Of a DNA stretch of 18,838 nt, positions 1-7,003 are shown in pieces; position 1 is the stretch's first letter, and each line of letters opens with the position of its first letter. The notes beneath the pieces were generated by a model, which was given only the letters and a program-made list of their open reading frames with translations, was not told the DNA's origin and made no database searches. The position numbers and the translations under genes are program-made. Source of the stretch: ANME-2 cluster archaeon (GTDB taxonomy: Archaea > Halobacteriota > Methanosarcinia > Methanosarcinales > Methanocomedenaceae). Location: the NCBI GenBank assembly GCA_022353185.1, contig JAKRWB010000431.1, positions 1 through 18,838 on the forward strand, given 5' to 3'.

Positions 1-33
1 TGGTTAAAGTATTTTGATTTTTCGGTTCACGTG

Positions 34-42
34 TTTTTTTTT
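34..42 (+). terminator. Possible T-tract terminator of a gene left of the window
   Basis: A run of nine T residues lies at the left edge with no coding region over it. Archaeal transcription often ends at such U-rich tracts, so this may close a plus-strand gene that ends before the window. There is no convincing stem in front of it and the upstream gene is not visible, so this is a weak call. Confidence 0.25.
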
Positions 43-123
43 AAAAAGTAAACTGTTTATAGGGTGGCTGAATAGTAACATTTTTTTTAAAATTATCCAC
101 CATTTAGTATTTCATATTGTTAT

Positions 124-137
124 CCGAATATTTTTAT
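124..137 (+). promoter_or_regulatory. Putative BRE/TATA promoter of the PGF-CTERM surface protein gene
   Basis: CCGAATATTTTTAT fits an archaeal BRE-TATA element. It lies about 35-45 bases before the ATG at 170, which would place the transcription start roughly 10-20 bases before the start codon. No Shine-Dalgarno-like sequence precedes that ATG, consistent with a short leader. The surrounding DNA is very AT-rich, so other TATA-like matches are possible. Confidence 0.4.
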
Positions 138-169
138 CTTAAGAAGTATACATAATAATTGATTAGTTC

Positions 170-1765
170 ATGAAGTTTGAATTCAGAAAAACAATTTTAT
201 TAATTTCCATTTCAATTTGCCTTATTTTGAATGTCAATGCTGTCACTACCTATGATAGTGACTGGACCCACAAAGAAGAGATCACTCTGGAATGGGGTGA
301 TAATTATTCCACTGGCAATTATTCTATTATTGCAGAGGATTTTAATAGACAGGCTGTTAAGTTGATACTGACGATCTACAAAAATAATGAGAAGATTTCT
401 ACTGAAATAATGTCGGCCAATGAAATCATAGAGATCAGTACAATCAAAATAACTGTCAATACCGTAGGTGGCTGTGAGGGTGAAACTGACACGCCATACG
501 CAAAGCTGACGGTCCATACTATGGAACCTCCAGCTATCAATCTGATTGCAACCTATAATCTTACAAAGGAAGGACTGGGAAATATTTCAATAAATCTTGA
601 AAATTCTGGTGGGATAAGATTTTCAAACATTACTTTGAACCTTGATTTACCTGAAGATTTTATCCTGTACAAGGATAACGAGAATAAATATCAGACCTCA
701 TTTGATTCAGTAAACCCGGAATCGAGTGATTATATATTAACAAGTATATTAGAAAACGTATCAGTAGGATCCAAAGAATCAAAGTGGGTTAAAGTCGAAG
801 GTCCTGTCCTGCCGCAAGAGATCGAAATCCCTATACATATCAATGCTCAAGGATATGACCTGGATAACGCATTATTGAATGTATCCAGAGACATGAACCT
901 CACTATCGAGCCATCAATAATTATGAGAAAGGCAACATTGAACAGATCTTTAGACACTGCAGAGGATTATTTCAATATAAACGACAGGTTCTATGTAATG
1001 ATCACCATCAGCAATCTGGCCATTACTGAAGCTGATAATATCAAACTTAATGAATCTTTATTGAATTCAAATTTTGTATTAGATCCTGATTCTCCACTAG
1101 TCTGGACATTTAATTTACCAGGCCGACATTCCAGGTATTTTGTATATTATCTCAAGCCAGTTAGTCCGGGTGAAGTCAAAGTATCAACAACTAAGATAAG
1201 CAGAGAATACAAAGGACTTCTATATGAAAATTCAATTGACCCGACCACAGTTATGATTTATGGCCCGTATTTTAAGATTTCCAAAACATTGGATAAATAT
1301 TCAATATCTCCCGGTGAGACGGTAACAGTAACGGTAGCGGCTGAAAATCAAGGTAACCATGCAGCTTTTCTTACATTATCTGATGAAATCCCATCCTTTT
1401 CTCAATTTGTAGATGGTTCATTGAATGATAGCGGCATGGTTTTAAAACCAGGGAAAACATTAGCAATAAATTATCAATTAACAATAGAGGAATTAGGAGA
1501 TTTCCGTTTTCCTTCTGCAACCGGACAATATGCTGCAATGCATGATAATGGAATTGTTTACTCAACTAGGCCTATGATCCATGTATCGAAACCAACACCG
1601 ACACCAACAATGACGCAGGCCATTGATACTACTCAAGATCATAATGAAAGTAATAATACCGGACAATCGGGTTCAAGTACCATTCCTGGATTTAGTGTTG
1701 TTACGAGTTTGGTGATTCTAATATTATTTTATTTTAATTCTAAAATGAAAAAATTTGAAAATTAA
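170..1765 (+). CDS. Secreted COG1361-type surface protein with PGF-CTERM archaeosortase signal
   Basis: The 531-residue protein has an N-terminal signal peptide (basic RK at 6-7, hydrophobic core, likely cut after NVNA near residue 24). Residues about 35-90 resemble the beta-rich S-layer-related domain (TLEWG, GNYSI, KLILTIYKNN). At least three Ig-like/CARDB-type modules follow to about residue 470, with many N-glycosylation sequons. The C-terminus is a Thr/Pro/Ser/Asn linker, then PGF at 506-508, a hydrophobic stretch and a basic tail (KMKK). That is the layout of the PGF-CTERM sorting signal, which in related archaea is processed by archaeosortase ArtA and replaced by a lipid anchor. The protein is therefore probably exported, glycosylated and surface-anchored. 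Its ligand or partner is unknown. It resembles the 572-aa protein encoded at 2229-3947. Its stop codon directly abuts the stop of the convergent neighbour. Confidence 0.8.
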   Translation: MKFEFRKTILLISISICLILNVNAVTTYDSDWTHKEEITLEWGDNYSTGNYSIIAEDFNRQAVKLILTIYKNNEKISTEIMSANEIIEISTIKITVNTVGGCEGETDTPYAKLTVHTMEPPAINLIATYNLTKEGLGNISINLENSGGIRFSNITLNLDLPEDFILYKDNENKYQTSFDSVNPESSDYILTSILENVSVGSKESKWVKVEGPVLPQEIEIPIHINAQGYDLDNALLNVSRDMNLTIEPSIIMRKATLNRSLDTAEDYFNINDRFYVMITISNLAITEADNIKLNESLLNSNFVLDPDSPLVWTFNLPGRHSRYFVYYLKPVSPGEVKVSTTKISREYKGLLYENSIDPTTVMIYGPYFKISKTLDKYSISPGETVTVTVAAENQGNHAAFLTLSDEIPSFSQFVDGSLNDSGMVLKPGKTLAINYQLTIEELGDFRFPSATGQYAAMHDNGIVYSTRPMIHVSKPTPTPTMTQAIDTTQDHNESNNTGQSGSSTIPGFSVVTSLVILILFYFNSKMKKFEN

Positions 1766-2236
1766 TCACTTATTTTTCTTGATAATCTTTTCAAACTTCT
1801 GCAAAAGACGTTCTATTGATTTGAAGGGAATATTGACCTGCCCAGGTTTTTTCTCAGTAGTGATCTCTAAATCATCCGCCTTTTGTTTCATTTTGATTTC
1901 CGGTTTCCTGTTATCCTTTGAGATATACCAGGATATGAATTCTGTATATAGGATTATACCCAAAAGAGTAGACCAGATAAACAATAATATATGGAGATTG
2001 TTTATAATAACCATTCCATTCAGGAACTCTGCCTGTTCATAAGCTAAAAATCCAATACTTTTCTGCGGCATTATGACTAAAAGTGCAATGGGAAGAATTA
2101 ACATTATTGCTGCCGCCAGATATGATGAAATGAAAAGCATTACCAGCAATATTAATACTAAAAATAATAAAAAAATTATAATAGATAATATTCCTGAATA
2201 TTCTATATTTATTAGCTCATTTATAATTTCAATCAT
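1766..2236 (-). CDS. Small membrane protein with three predicted helices and a basic cytoplasmic tail
   Basis: I do not recognise a family. The 156-residue product has hydrophobic segments at about 15-37, 38-57 and 77-105, then a strongly charged, lysine-rich C-terminal tail of about 50 residues (ending KKNK) that is probably cytoplasmic. Its ATG lies inside the end of the upstream surface-protein gene (8-base overlap), so the two are almost certainly co-transcribed and translationally coupled. By context it may be a membrane partner of that surface protein. Its TGA stop abuts the TAA stop of the convergent plus-strand gene with no intervening base. U-rich stretches on both strands around 1741-1785 could serve as overlapping terminators. 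Confidence 0.75.
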   Translation of the reverse strand: MIEIINELINIEYSGILSIIIFLLFLVLILLVMLFISSYLAAAIMLILPIALLVIMPQKSIGFLAYEQAEFLNGMVIINNLHILLFIWSTLLGIILYTEFISWYISKDNRKPEIKMKQKADDLEITTEKKPGQVNIPFKSIERLLQKFEKIIKKNK

Positions 2237-3947
2237 TTTTCACACTCTTACTATAGATTATCGCTCCAATTAAAATAATAATGCCTGCACATAGACTAAG
2301 TATTACAAGGTAGAATGATAATAAAAATGTTATTAAGTCCACTTTAGTGATTTCCGTATCGACATTAGTACCCAAATCAACTGGATCTGACCTGAAGGAC
2401 CATGTATTGCCAGTTATATCCTGATACTCAATATCAGCTCCTGGAAGAGTTTTCATTCCTTCATAATATTGTATCGAATAATTTAATTCTCCAGATTCAC
2501 CTACTTGCATGACATCAGTTAGAAAATCACTTCCTTCGATTATTGTGGTATCCTGTGGAAGATTATCATGCACTGTAACATTGGCAGGTCTATCTCCTGT
2601 ATTTTGGATGTAATTGGAAATATAGACGATATCATCTCTAATTTCTGCTTTTTTATCAATTGAAATTATGGGACCATGGACAATGAATGACACCCCGGCA
2701 GAATAGATTGATTCATTGTTGAAATTAATCTCTGCCTGAGGAAGTGAATATTTTCCGGGCAAATCAGGGATTATATAATAATTGATATTTACATTCTCAC
2801 CAGGTGGAATCGTTTTATTCCATTCCATCGAGGTTGAATTGTACAACCTGATATGGTCCGGAATATTATCGTTGATAATTAGCTCCTTATTCGAATCCCC
2901 AACATTGAAAACAGTCAGCTGCACCCGAGCTATATTGTCTGCTTTTCTGGAATCATCCTGGAATTCCAGTTCAGTCGGTTCCACTTCCTTAATTATTCCT
3001 GCACTGGAGGAAATATAAATATTTCGAAAAAAAGAATGCCCGGATGTTTTTCCGAAATAATCAGTAAGGTTAACATTTGCTGTTATCTTAATATTATAAT
3101 CTTCATTGTTAGCTGATGGAACCATAATAAATTCAAATGTACTCGATTGGTTTGGTGCAATGTCATTTATCGTATGAGTTGAATTGATGATATTCATCTC
3201 AGGTTCTGTTCTTAACTCTACTTCTGCAAGGTTTATGGCCATATTTCCGGAATTCAGGAATTCAACTTGGCATATGATCTGCTCACCCGGCCTGTAAACA
3301 TCATTATCAGTCTCTATAGTGCCGGTAATGCTCAAAGGTAATTTTTTAAAAAAACGAATATCAACATAACCATTACCATCAACATTTGGAACGAATATCT
3401 TGAAATCGTTACTGATCTCATTTTCTTTTCCAGCAGAATATATCTCTTCATTCACTTGATCGCTATTTTCATAAACGATAATATTGACAGAATTATTATT
3501 GAAGGAAGCTACATCAATACCATATTTATCACGTTGTATATAATCTCCCCATAAGGCATGGGCGGTCTCCAGCTCCTCCCAAACCCTTCTGAGCTCTTGC
3601 TTACTTATCGAAATAAGAGCCTTAGAGTTTTCGATTTTATGGACATTTATCCTGAGATTTTCGTACTGGCGCCATTCATCTTCATAATATTCAAATAATT
3701 CAAGGAAATTATCATCTTTGTAAACAGCCAGAAGTACCCTATCTTCATGAAATTCATGAACTTTAATAGAATAATGATCAAATTTTATACTCGCACCTTT
3801 TTCTATATTCCCTGATTCCTGGATGACCCAGACATTTTCATCTAATATCACAGATGCCGATGATGGTATGATGACAATACTCAACAGTATGTACGTAAAA
3901 AAAAGTTTAAGTATTGCATTTTTATGTACTAATGAATTAGGTAACAT
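2229..3947 (-). CDS. Secreted COG1361-type surface protein with C-terminal membrane anchor
   Basis: The 572-residue protein begins with a signal peptide (hydrophobic core at about 13-30, likely cut after SSA). An N-terminal beta-rich region at about 35-105 (FDHYSIKV, LLAVYKDDN) resembles the S-layer-related domain of the PGF-CTERM protein. After it come three CARDB/DUF11-like Ig modules at about 205-320, 325-425 and 430-535. One transmembrane helix at about 540-566 is followed by a short tail (YSKSVKND). There is no PGF motif, so it is probably held by the helix itself, with nearly all of the protein outside the cell. Domain order and phrases such as the GP-x-I-x-I-x-K module opening show that it is a diverged paralogue of the protein at 170-1765. 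It follows the winged-helix gene by 6 bases and overlaps the next gene by 8, so the three form a likely operon. The function is unknown. Confidence 0.75.
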   Translation of the reverse strand: MLPNSLVHKNAILKLFFTYILLSIVIIPSSASVILDENVWVIQESGNIEKGASIKFDHYSIKVHEFHEDRVLLAVYKDDNFLELFEYYEDEWRQYENLRINVHKIENSKALISISKQELRRVWEELETAHALWGDYIQRDKYGIDVASFNNNSVNIIVYENSDQVNEEIYSAGKENEISNDFKIFVPNVDGNGYVDIRFFKKLPLSITGTIETDNDVYRPGEQIICQVEFLNSGNMAINLAEVELRTEPEMNIINSTHTINDIAPNQSSTFEFIMVPSANNEDYNIKITANVNLTDYFGKTSGHSFFRNIYISSSAGIIKEVEPTELEFQDDSRKADNIARVQLTVFNVGDSNKELIINDNIPDHIRLYNSTSMEWNKTIPPGENVNINYYIIPDLPGKYSLPQAEINFNNESIYSAGVSFIVHGPIISIDKKAEIRDDIVYISNYIQNTGDRPANVTVHDNLPQDTTIIEGSDFLTDVMQVGESGELNYSIQYYEGMKTLPGADIEYQDITGNTWSFRSDPVDLGTNVDTEITKVDLITFLLSFYLVILSLCAGIIILIGAIIYSKSVKND

Positions 3948-3953
3948 ATATTT

Positions 3954-4301
3954 TTAAGGAAAACGTTCCAGTATTCTTTTTGTTTTTTTGACTTTACTAT
4001 AATTATCAGTTGAAAATTTTATATAATCGGCAGCTATTACCCCTTTATCCGTAATTATGTAACCGCCGTGTTCCACTTTGTTAACCAGATTTTCCAGCTG
4101 AAAGATAGTTTTCATCTTACTGCCGATACTCCCTCGGTCTGCAACTTGATCAGTATATTCCCTTATCTGTGAAAATCTGGTAACTTCGTTCAATCCATTT
4201 TGTGCAAGGACTAAAATAATTAATCTGTAATGAATATCCCCAGGGCCACTATTTATTCCAAGAGATTGATAAAATTCGGCTACTTCCTGTTCGAATTTCA
4301 C
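3954..4301 (-). CDS. Small winged-helix-like protein, candidate transcriptional regulator
   Basis: The 115-residue product is mostly alpha-helical and ends in a segment typical of a winged helix: LENLVNKVEHGGYIITDKG at about 69-87, where GGYIITDKG reads as the beta-wing. The first codon is GTG. The only nearby ATG is two bases upstream and out of frame (it runs straight into TGA), and no other in-frame Met occurs until about residue 63. There is no clear Shine-Dalgarno. It is the first gene of the unit with the 572-aa surface protein (6-base gap) and the three-helix protein, so it may control those genes. Because it lies about 1.1 kb from the archaellin promoter, a role like the euryarchaeal archaellum activator EarA is conceivable, but sequence identity could not be tested. 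Confidence 0.6.
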   Translation of the reverse strand: MKFEQEVAEFYQSLGINSGPGDIHYRLIILVLAQNGLNEVTRFSQIREYTDQVADRGSIGSKMKTIFQLENLVNKVEHGGYIITDKGVIAADYIKFSTDNYSKVKKTKRILERFP

Positions 4302-4410
4302 ATCAATTTTTTTTTTTTCATTCCAATCCCTGCAGAAAAAGGTCTTACTTAATCATTATTTTTTTTAATATTATTTAAGACTGACTCTAATTTTTAATTC
4401 ATTTGTATAT

Positions 4411-5154
4411 CTATTCAATAATAGAAAAATTAGTGGTATATTTTGATTCAATTAACTTTGGTGGAAAATTTGCAAAATAACCAAGGACAACTCCCAAGAA
4501 TATGAATATTTTAGATGCAATGATCATCTCACCAGTTTGGCTAATAGTAATTAAAAGGAGGAAACTATATACCACTGATATTGATAGGAGAGAAAAACAT
4601 ATTTTGTATTTCTGGAATGGAGATATGCGTCTTAAAAGAATAAGTGCCAACAATCCCAATATCATGCTTATAGGCACAATAAATAATCCTGATAGAAAAA
4701 TAATGGTTCCAAGATCATTGTTGGATGAAACGATTAGACCGTAATTAGTATCTATTATATTTATTTGGTCCATTTGAAAGATAGTGAAAATGTAAAGGAA
4801 ACTAAAAATAAGAAAAACACTTGATACGGCAGCTCCAATATATTTATTCCCTGATATAATGTAAATAATCAGGAAAACAATTGGTAAAGACACTAAAGTC
4901 AATGCAATTAGAGATAAAAAATATAATGGAATTTGCAGGTCAGAATTTCCCGAAAAACTATTGATGTGACTGACTGTATCGATAATAAAATAGACACCTA
5001 TTATTCCCCAAAGTATCATTAAACCCATCTGAGTGGGTTTTGTGCTCCCATTACACTCGTAATATTTATTATATAGTGAGTGTAAGAAAATTAATGATAC
5101 TAAAATTATAAGCAGATTAATGAGGACATTAAAAAACATCACATTTTGTATCAT
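4411..5154 (-). CDS. Seven-helix integral membrane protein of unknown function
   Basis: The 247-residue product is dominated by seven predicted helices at about 5-27, 43-62, 75-100, 106-127, 148-174, 185-205 and 211-229. Short loops and a short C-terminal tail follow. The layout recalls the 7TM sensor modules that precede signalling domains in some archaeal kinases, but no kinase, cyclase or other output domain is attached, and I cannot name a family. The ATG at 5154 has a good ribosome binding site (GGGAG, 6 bases upstream), with AT-rich TATA-like sequence around 5184-5200. It is divergent from arlB across 216 bases. A 109-base, nearly featureless AT-rich gap separates its stop from the winged-helix gene, so a separate transcript is possible. 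Confidence 0.65.
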   Translation of the reverse strand: MIQNVMFFNVLINLLIILVSLIFLHSLYNKYYECNGSTKPTQMGLMILWGIIGVYFIIDTVSHINSFSGNSDLQIPLYFLSLIALTLVSLPIVFLIIYIISGNKYIGAAVSSVFLIFSFLYIFTIFQMDQINIIDTNYGLIVSSNNDLGTIIFLSGLFIVPISMILGLLALILLRRISPFQKYKICFSLLSISVVYSFLLLITISQTGEMIIASKIFIFLGVVLGYFANFPPKLIESKYTTNFSIIE

Positions 5155-5262
5155 TTATTTCTCCCTCATCTTATATTTGCTAACATTTATAATATTTAAA
5201 GGTTTCTTATAATAAAACCACAGTAATATATGTCAGTATTTATATATTTTCTAACTCACTGT

Positions 5263-5272
5263 CAAACGTTTG
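5263..5272. promoter_or_regulatory. Palindrome upstream of the arlB promoter (possible operator)
   Basis: CAAACGTTTG is a perfect 10-base palindrome that ends about 10 bases before the BRE and 18 bases before the TATA box of arlB. The half-site CAAAC appears again at 5286-5290, touching the TATA box. The position just upstream of BRE is where archaeal activators such as EarA bind. Regulator binding is inferred only. Confidence 0.4.
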
Positions 5273-5282
5273 AAATATTTAA

Positions 5283-5298
5283 CCGCAAACTATATATG
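5283..5298 (+). promoter_or_regulatory. arlB promoter (BRE plus TATA box)
   Basis: CCGCAAAC followed by TATATATG reads as a BRE and a strong TATA box. Transcription would start near 5317-5322, giving a leader of about 50 bases that carries the GAGGTGA ribosome binding site. Confidence 0.6.
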
Positions 5299-5356
5299 CA
5301 TCTCATCATAATAATGATAATAACAAATGTTACCCTTTGGATAGCATAAATAAATC

Positions 5357-5363
5357 GAGGTGA
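5357..5363 (+). promoter_or_regulatory. Strong ribosome binding site of arlB
   Basis: GAGGTGA is fully complementary to the archaeal 16S rRNA 3' end and sits 7 bases before the ATG at 5371. It is the best ribosome binding site of the locus, in keeping with the high demand for archaellin. Confidence 0.8.
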
Positions 5364-5370
5364 AATAAAA

Positions 5371-5982
5371 ATGCGGAAAAATATATTTTTCAGAAATGAC
5401 CAAGGGCAGGTGGGTATTGGTACCCTTATCATATTCATCGCTATGGTCTTAGTGGCAGCAATTGCCGCAGCAGTCCTTATCCAGACATCAGGAGTATTGC
5501 AGCAAAAAGCACAATCGACAGGCACTGAAGCAATCCAGGAAGTCTCAGGAAATGTAGTTATTGAGACGGTAATTGGAACGAGAACCAACTCTACAGCACT
5601 AAATCTTGTACAATACGATCTTACCGTTAAAGTAGCAGCAGGTGCTGGGATGATTGATCTGGGACAAACGATAATTACTGTGAAAAATAAAGACAGTACT
5701 ACTGCACTGTCCCATGGAACTATTGCGAATGCTACATGTTTCTCAACAGCAGAGATTCGAGATGCAGATGATTCTTATACATCAAGTACATTTGTGATAA
5801 ACTCCGGCGATCTTGTAAAGATTAGCATTAATGCCACCGCAGCTGGTATAGAAACTGCACCCAGGGAAGATGTGTCGTTTACCTTGACACCTGAATCCGG
5901 AACTCCGGTAAGAATTGGTGTGACTACACCGAATTCCTATGGCATCCAAACAGTAGTATCACTGTTCCCAGTTGAAGTATAA
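5371..5982 (+). CDS. arlB: Archaellin (archaellum filament subunit)
   Basis: The 203-residue preprotein has a class III signal peptide of 12 residues ending NDQG, followed by the archaellin start [18 protein letters not shown] and the long hydrophobic helix (about 13-40) that packs in the filament core. Cleavage by the prepilin peptidase ArlK/PibD is expected after Gly12; that peptidase is not in the window. The C-terminal part is a beta-rich outer domain with N-glycosylation sequons at N73 (NST), N120 (NAT) and N154 (NAT), and a single cysteine at 123 directly after the second sequon. This is the only archaellin gene in the cluster, whereas many relatives have two or more. Its own promoter, strong ribosome binding site and a hairpin/T9 at the stop codon suggest much higher expression than the downstream arl genes. 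Confidence 0.95.
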   Translation: MRKNIFFRNDQGQVGIGTLIIFIAMVLVAAIAAAVLIQTSGVLQQKAQSTGTEAIQEVSGNVVIETVIGTRTNSTALNLVQYDLTVKVAAGAGMIDLGQTIITVKNKDSTTALSHGTIANATCFSTAEIRDADDSYTSSTFVINSGDLVKISINATAAGIETAPREDVSFTLTPESGTPVRIGVTTPNSYGIQTVVSLFPVEV

Positions 5983-6002
5983 TTCAACTGGTCTTTTTTT
6001 TT
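5968..6002 (+). terminator. Hairpin plus T9 tract at the arlB stop codon
   Basis: A perfect 9-base-pair stem (CCAGTTGAA at 5968-5976 and TTCAACTGG at 5983-5991) encloses a 6-base loop that contains the arlB TAA stop. A T9 run at 5994-6002 follows after two bases. It has the form of an intrinsic terminator or mRNA 3' stabiliser. It probably gives an abundant short arlB transcript and partial read-through to arlF. Confidence 0.7.
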
Positions 6003-6028
6003 AGAATATTGCATGCTAGATATTAAAT

Positions 6029-6105
6029 GAAGTATATTAAAATGATTATTAAACTCACAATTTAAATCATTGCATCGTTTAAGAACATTTTATGGAGATA
6101 GGTAA
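6029..6105 (+). promoter_or_regulatory. Possible secondary promoter and leader of arlF-J
   Basis: The 103-base gap after the arlB terminator is long for this operon and contains TATA-like stretches (AAGTATATTAAAAT near 6029-6042 and TTTAAAT near 6061-6067). A ribosome binding site GGAG at 6094-6097 lies 8 bases before the arlF ATG. An independent promoter for arlF onward is plausible but not proven. Confidence 0.35.
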
Positions 6106-6522
6106 ATGGGTTTTGCCACATCTGTATCAGTAGCTATCATATTTATCGCTATAATAATCATATCAACTATCTCATATCCCATACTTATCAAATCTTTTGA
6201 AAATATACAGGACGCAAAGGATGATAGACATGACATCCAGATGGAACAGTTGAATACAGCAATAGAAATTACAATTTTGACTAAAATTAATCAGAATACT
6301 TTGCAAATAACAGTTTCCAATGAAGGAAAAACTACGCTCAATGCCAGTAGGTCCGGCATACTTGTAGATGGTACATATACAGATTATACCGTTTCTCCTT
6401 CAGGATTCTGGTTCCCCCAGAATGACGCCGTATTTACTGTTTCCACAGATACTAACAATAATCATGAATTGAAAGTTATCACTGAAAGAGGGATGTATGA
6501 TACGGGTATATTTTTATCGTAG
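6106..6522 (+). CDS. arlF: Archaellum stator protein ArlF
   Basis: The 138-residue product has one N-terminal transmembrane helix (about 6-28, opening MGFATSVSVAIIFIA, typical of FlaF/COG3353) and then a beta-sandwich domain of about 100 residues outside the membrane. In characterised archaea ArlF binds the S-layer and with ArlG forms the stator complex against which the filament turns. The ATG at 6106 is supported by GGAG 8 bases upstream and by the family-typical N-terminus. It is the first gene after the arlB terminator. arlG follows after 11 bases, and the arlG ribosome binding site overlaps the arlF stop codon (TAGGAG). Confidence 0.88.
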   Translation: MGFATSVSVAIIFIAIIIISTISYPILIKSFENIQDAKDDRHDIQMEQLNTAIEITILTKINQNTLQITVSNEGKTTLNASRSGILVDGTYTDYTVSPSGFWFPQNDAVFTVSTDTNNNHELKVITERGMYDTGIFLS

Positions 6523-6533
6523 GAGTAGTAGGT

Positions 6534-6989
6534 ATGGGCGCTGAGACATCTTCGACACACATGATATTTTTTATCGTAGCAATGATAATTGCTGCAGGTG
6601 TTGCTGGTGTGATATATACGAATGTTAACGCCATCGTGAATGCCTCTCATGCATCATCCAATACTCTCTCCCAACAGCTTAGAACAGATATTACTATCAT
6701 CAATGACCCGGTTAATATACCACAGAGCAGTAATGTATACACTTTCTATGTACTAAATACAGGCAAATCCACACTTACAACAGAATTAGTCATCGTTCTC
6801 ATTAATGGTGTTTATTTTCCTGAAGATGATATCCAAAAGTCAATTATTGGCGGTGGAAATACTACAACCTGGCGTCCGGAAGATGTCCTGAAAATCGATA
6901 TTACATACCCAGGGATGCCAACTGGAGACAATAGTATCAATCTAATTGCTGAAAACGGTGTTTACGATTCATTTGAATTTACCATATGA
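6534..6989 (+). CDS. arlG: Archaellum stator protein ArlG
   Basis: The 151-residue product starts MGAETSSTHMIFFIVAMIIAAG, a single N-terminal helix at about 9-32 that matches FlaG (COG3354). A periplasmic-side beta-sandwich follows, with the family-like ending LIAENGVYDSFEFTI. Known ArlG forms a short filament-like assembly capped by ArlF, linking the motor to the S-layer. The ending ENGVYD also parallels ERGMYD at the end of ArlF, fitting their shared fold. It has a GGAG ribosome binding site 8 bases upstream, at the arlF stop, and lies 14 bases before arlH. Confidence 0.88.
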   Translation: MGAETSSTHMIFFIVAMIIAAGVAGVIYTNVNAIVNASHASSNTLSQQLRTDITIINDPVNIPQSSNVYTFYVLNTGKSTLTTELVIVLINGVYFPEDDIQKSIIGGGNTTTWRPEDVLKIDITYPGMPTGDNSINLIAENGVYDSFEFTI

Positions 6990-7003
6990 TATGAGTTATT
7001 ATT

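Noticed and set aside
1755..2273. Plus-strand open frames of 95 and 66 codons opposite the three-helix protein
   Set aside because: They are antisense to a gene with clear transmembrane periodicity and operon coupling, and have no start signals.
4302..4410. Poly-T/poly-A runs between the winged-helix and seven-helix genes as a terminator of the latter
   Set aside because: On the minus strand, the direction of both genes, the long runs are poly-A rather than poly-T, so they do not act as U-tract terminators there.
5262..5588. 108-codon minus-strand open frame across the arlB start and promoter
   Set aside because: It covers the arlB promoter and signal peptide region and has no ribosome binding site or domain; it is a by-product of arlB codon structure.
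5371..5982. Archaellin as a conductive filament, as proposed for Methanospirillum archaella
   Set aside because: The mature protein has only eight aromatic residues in 191 and just one in the core helix. The sequence alone gives no support for conductivity.
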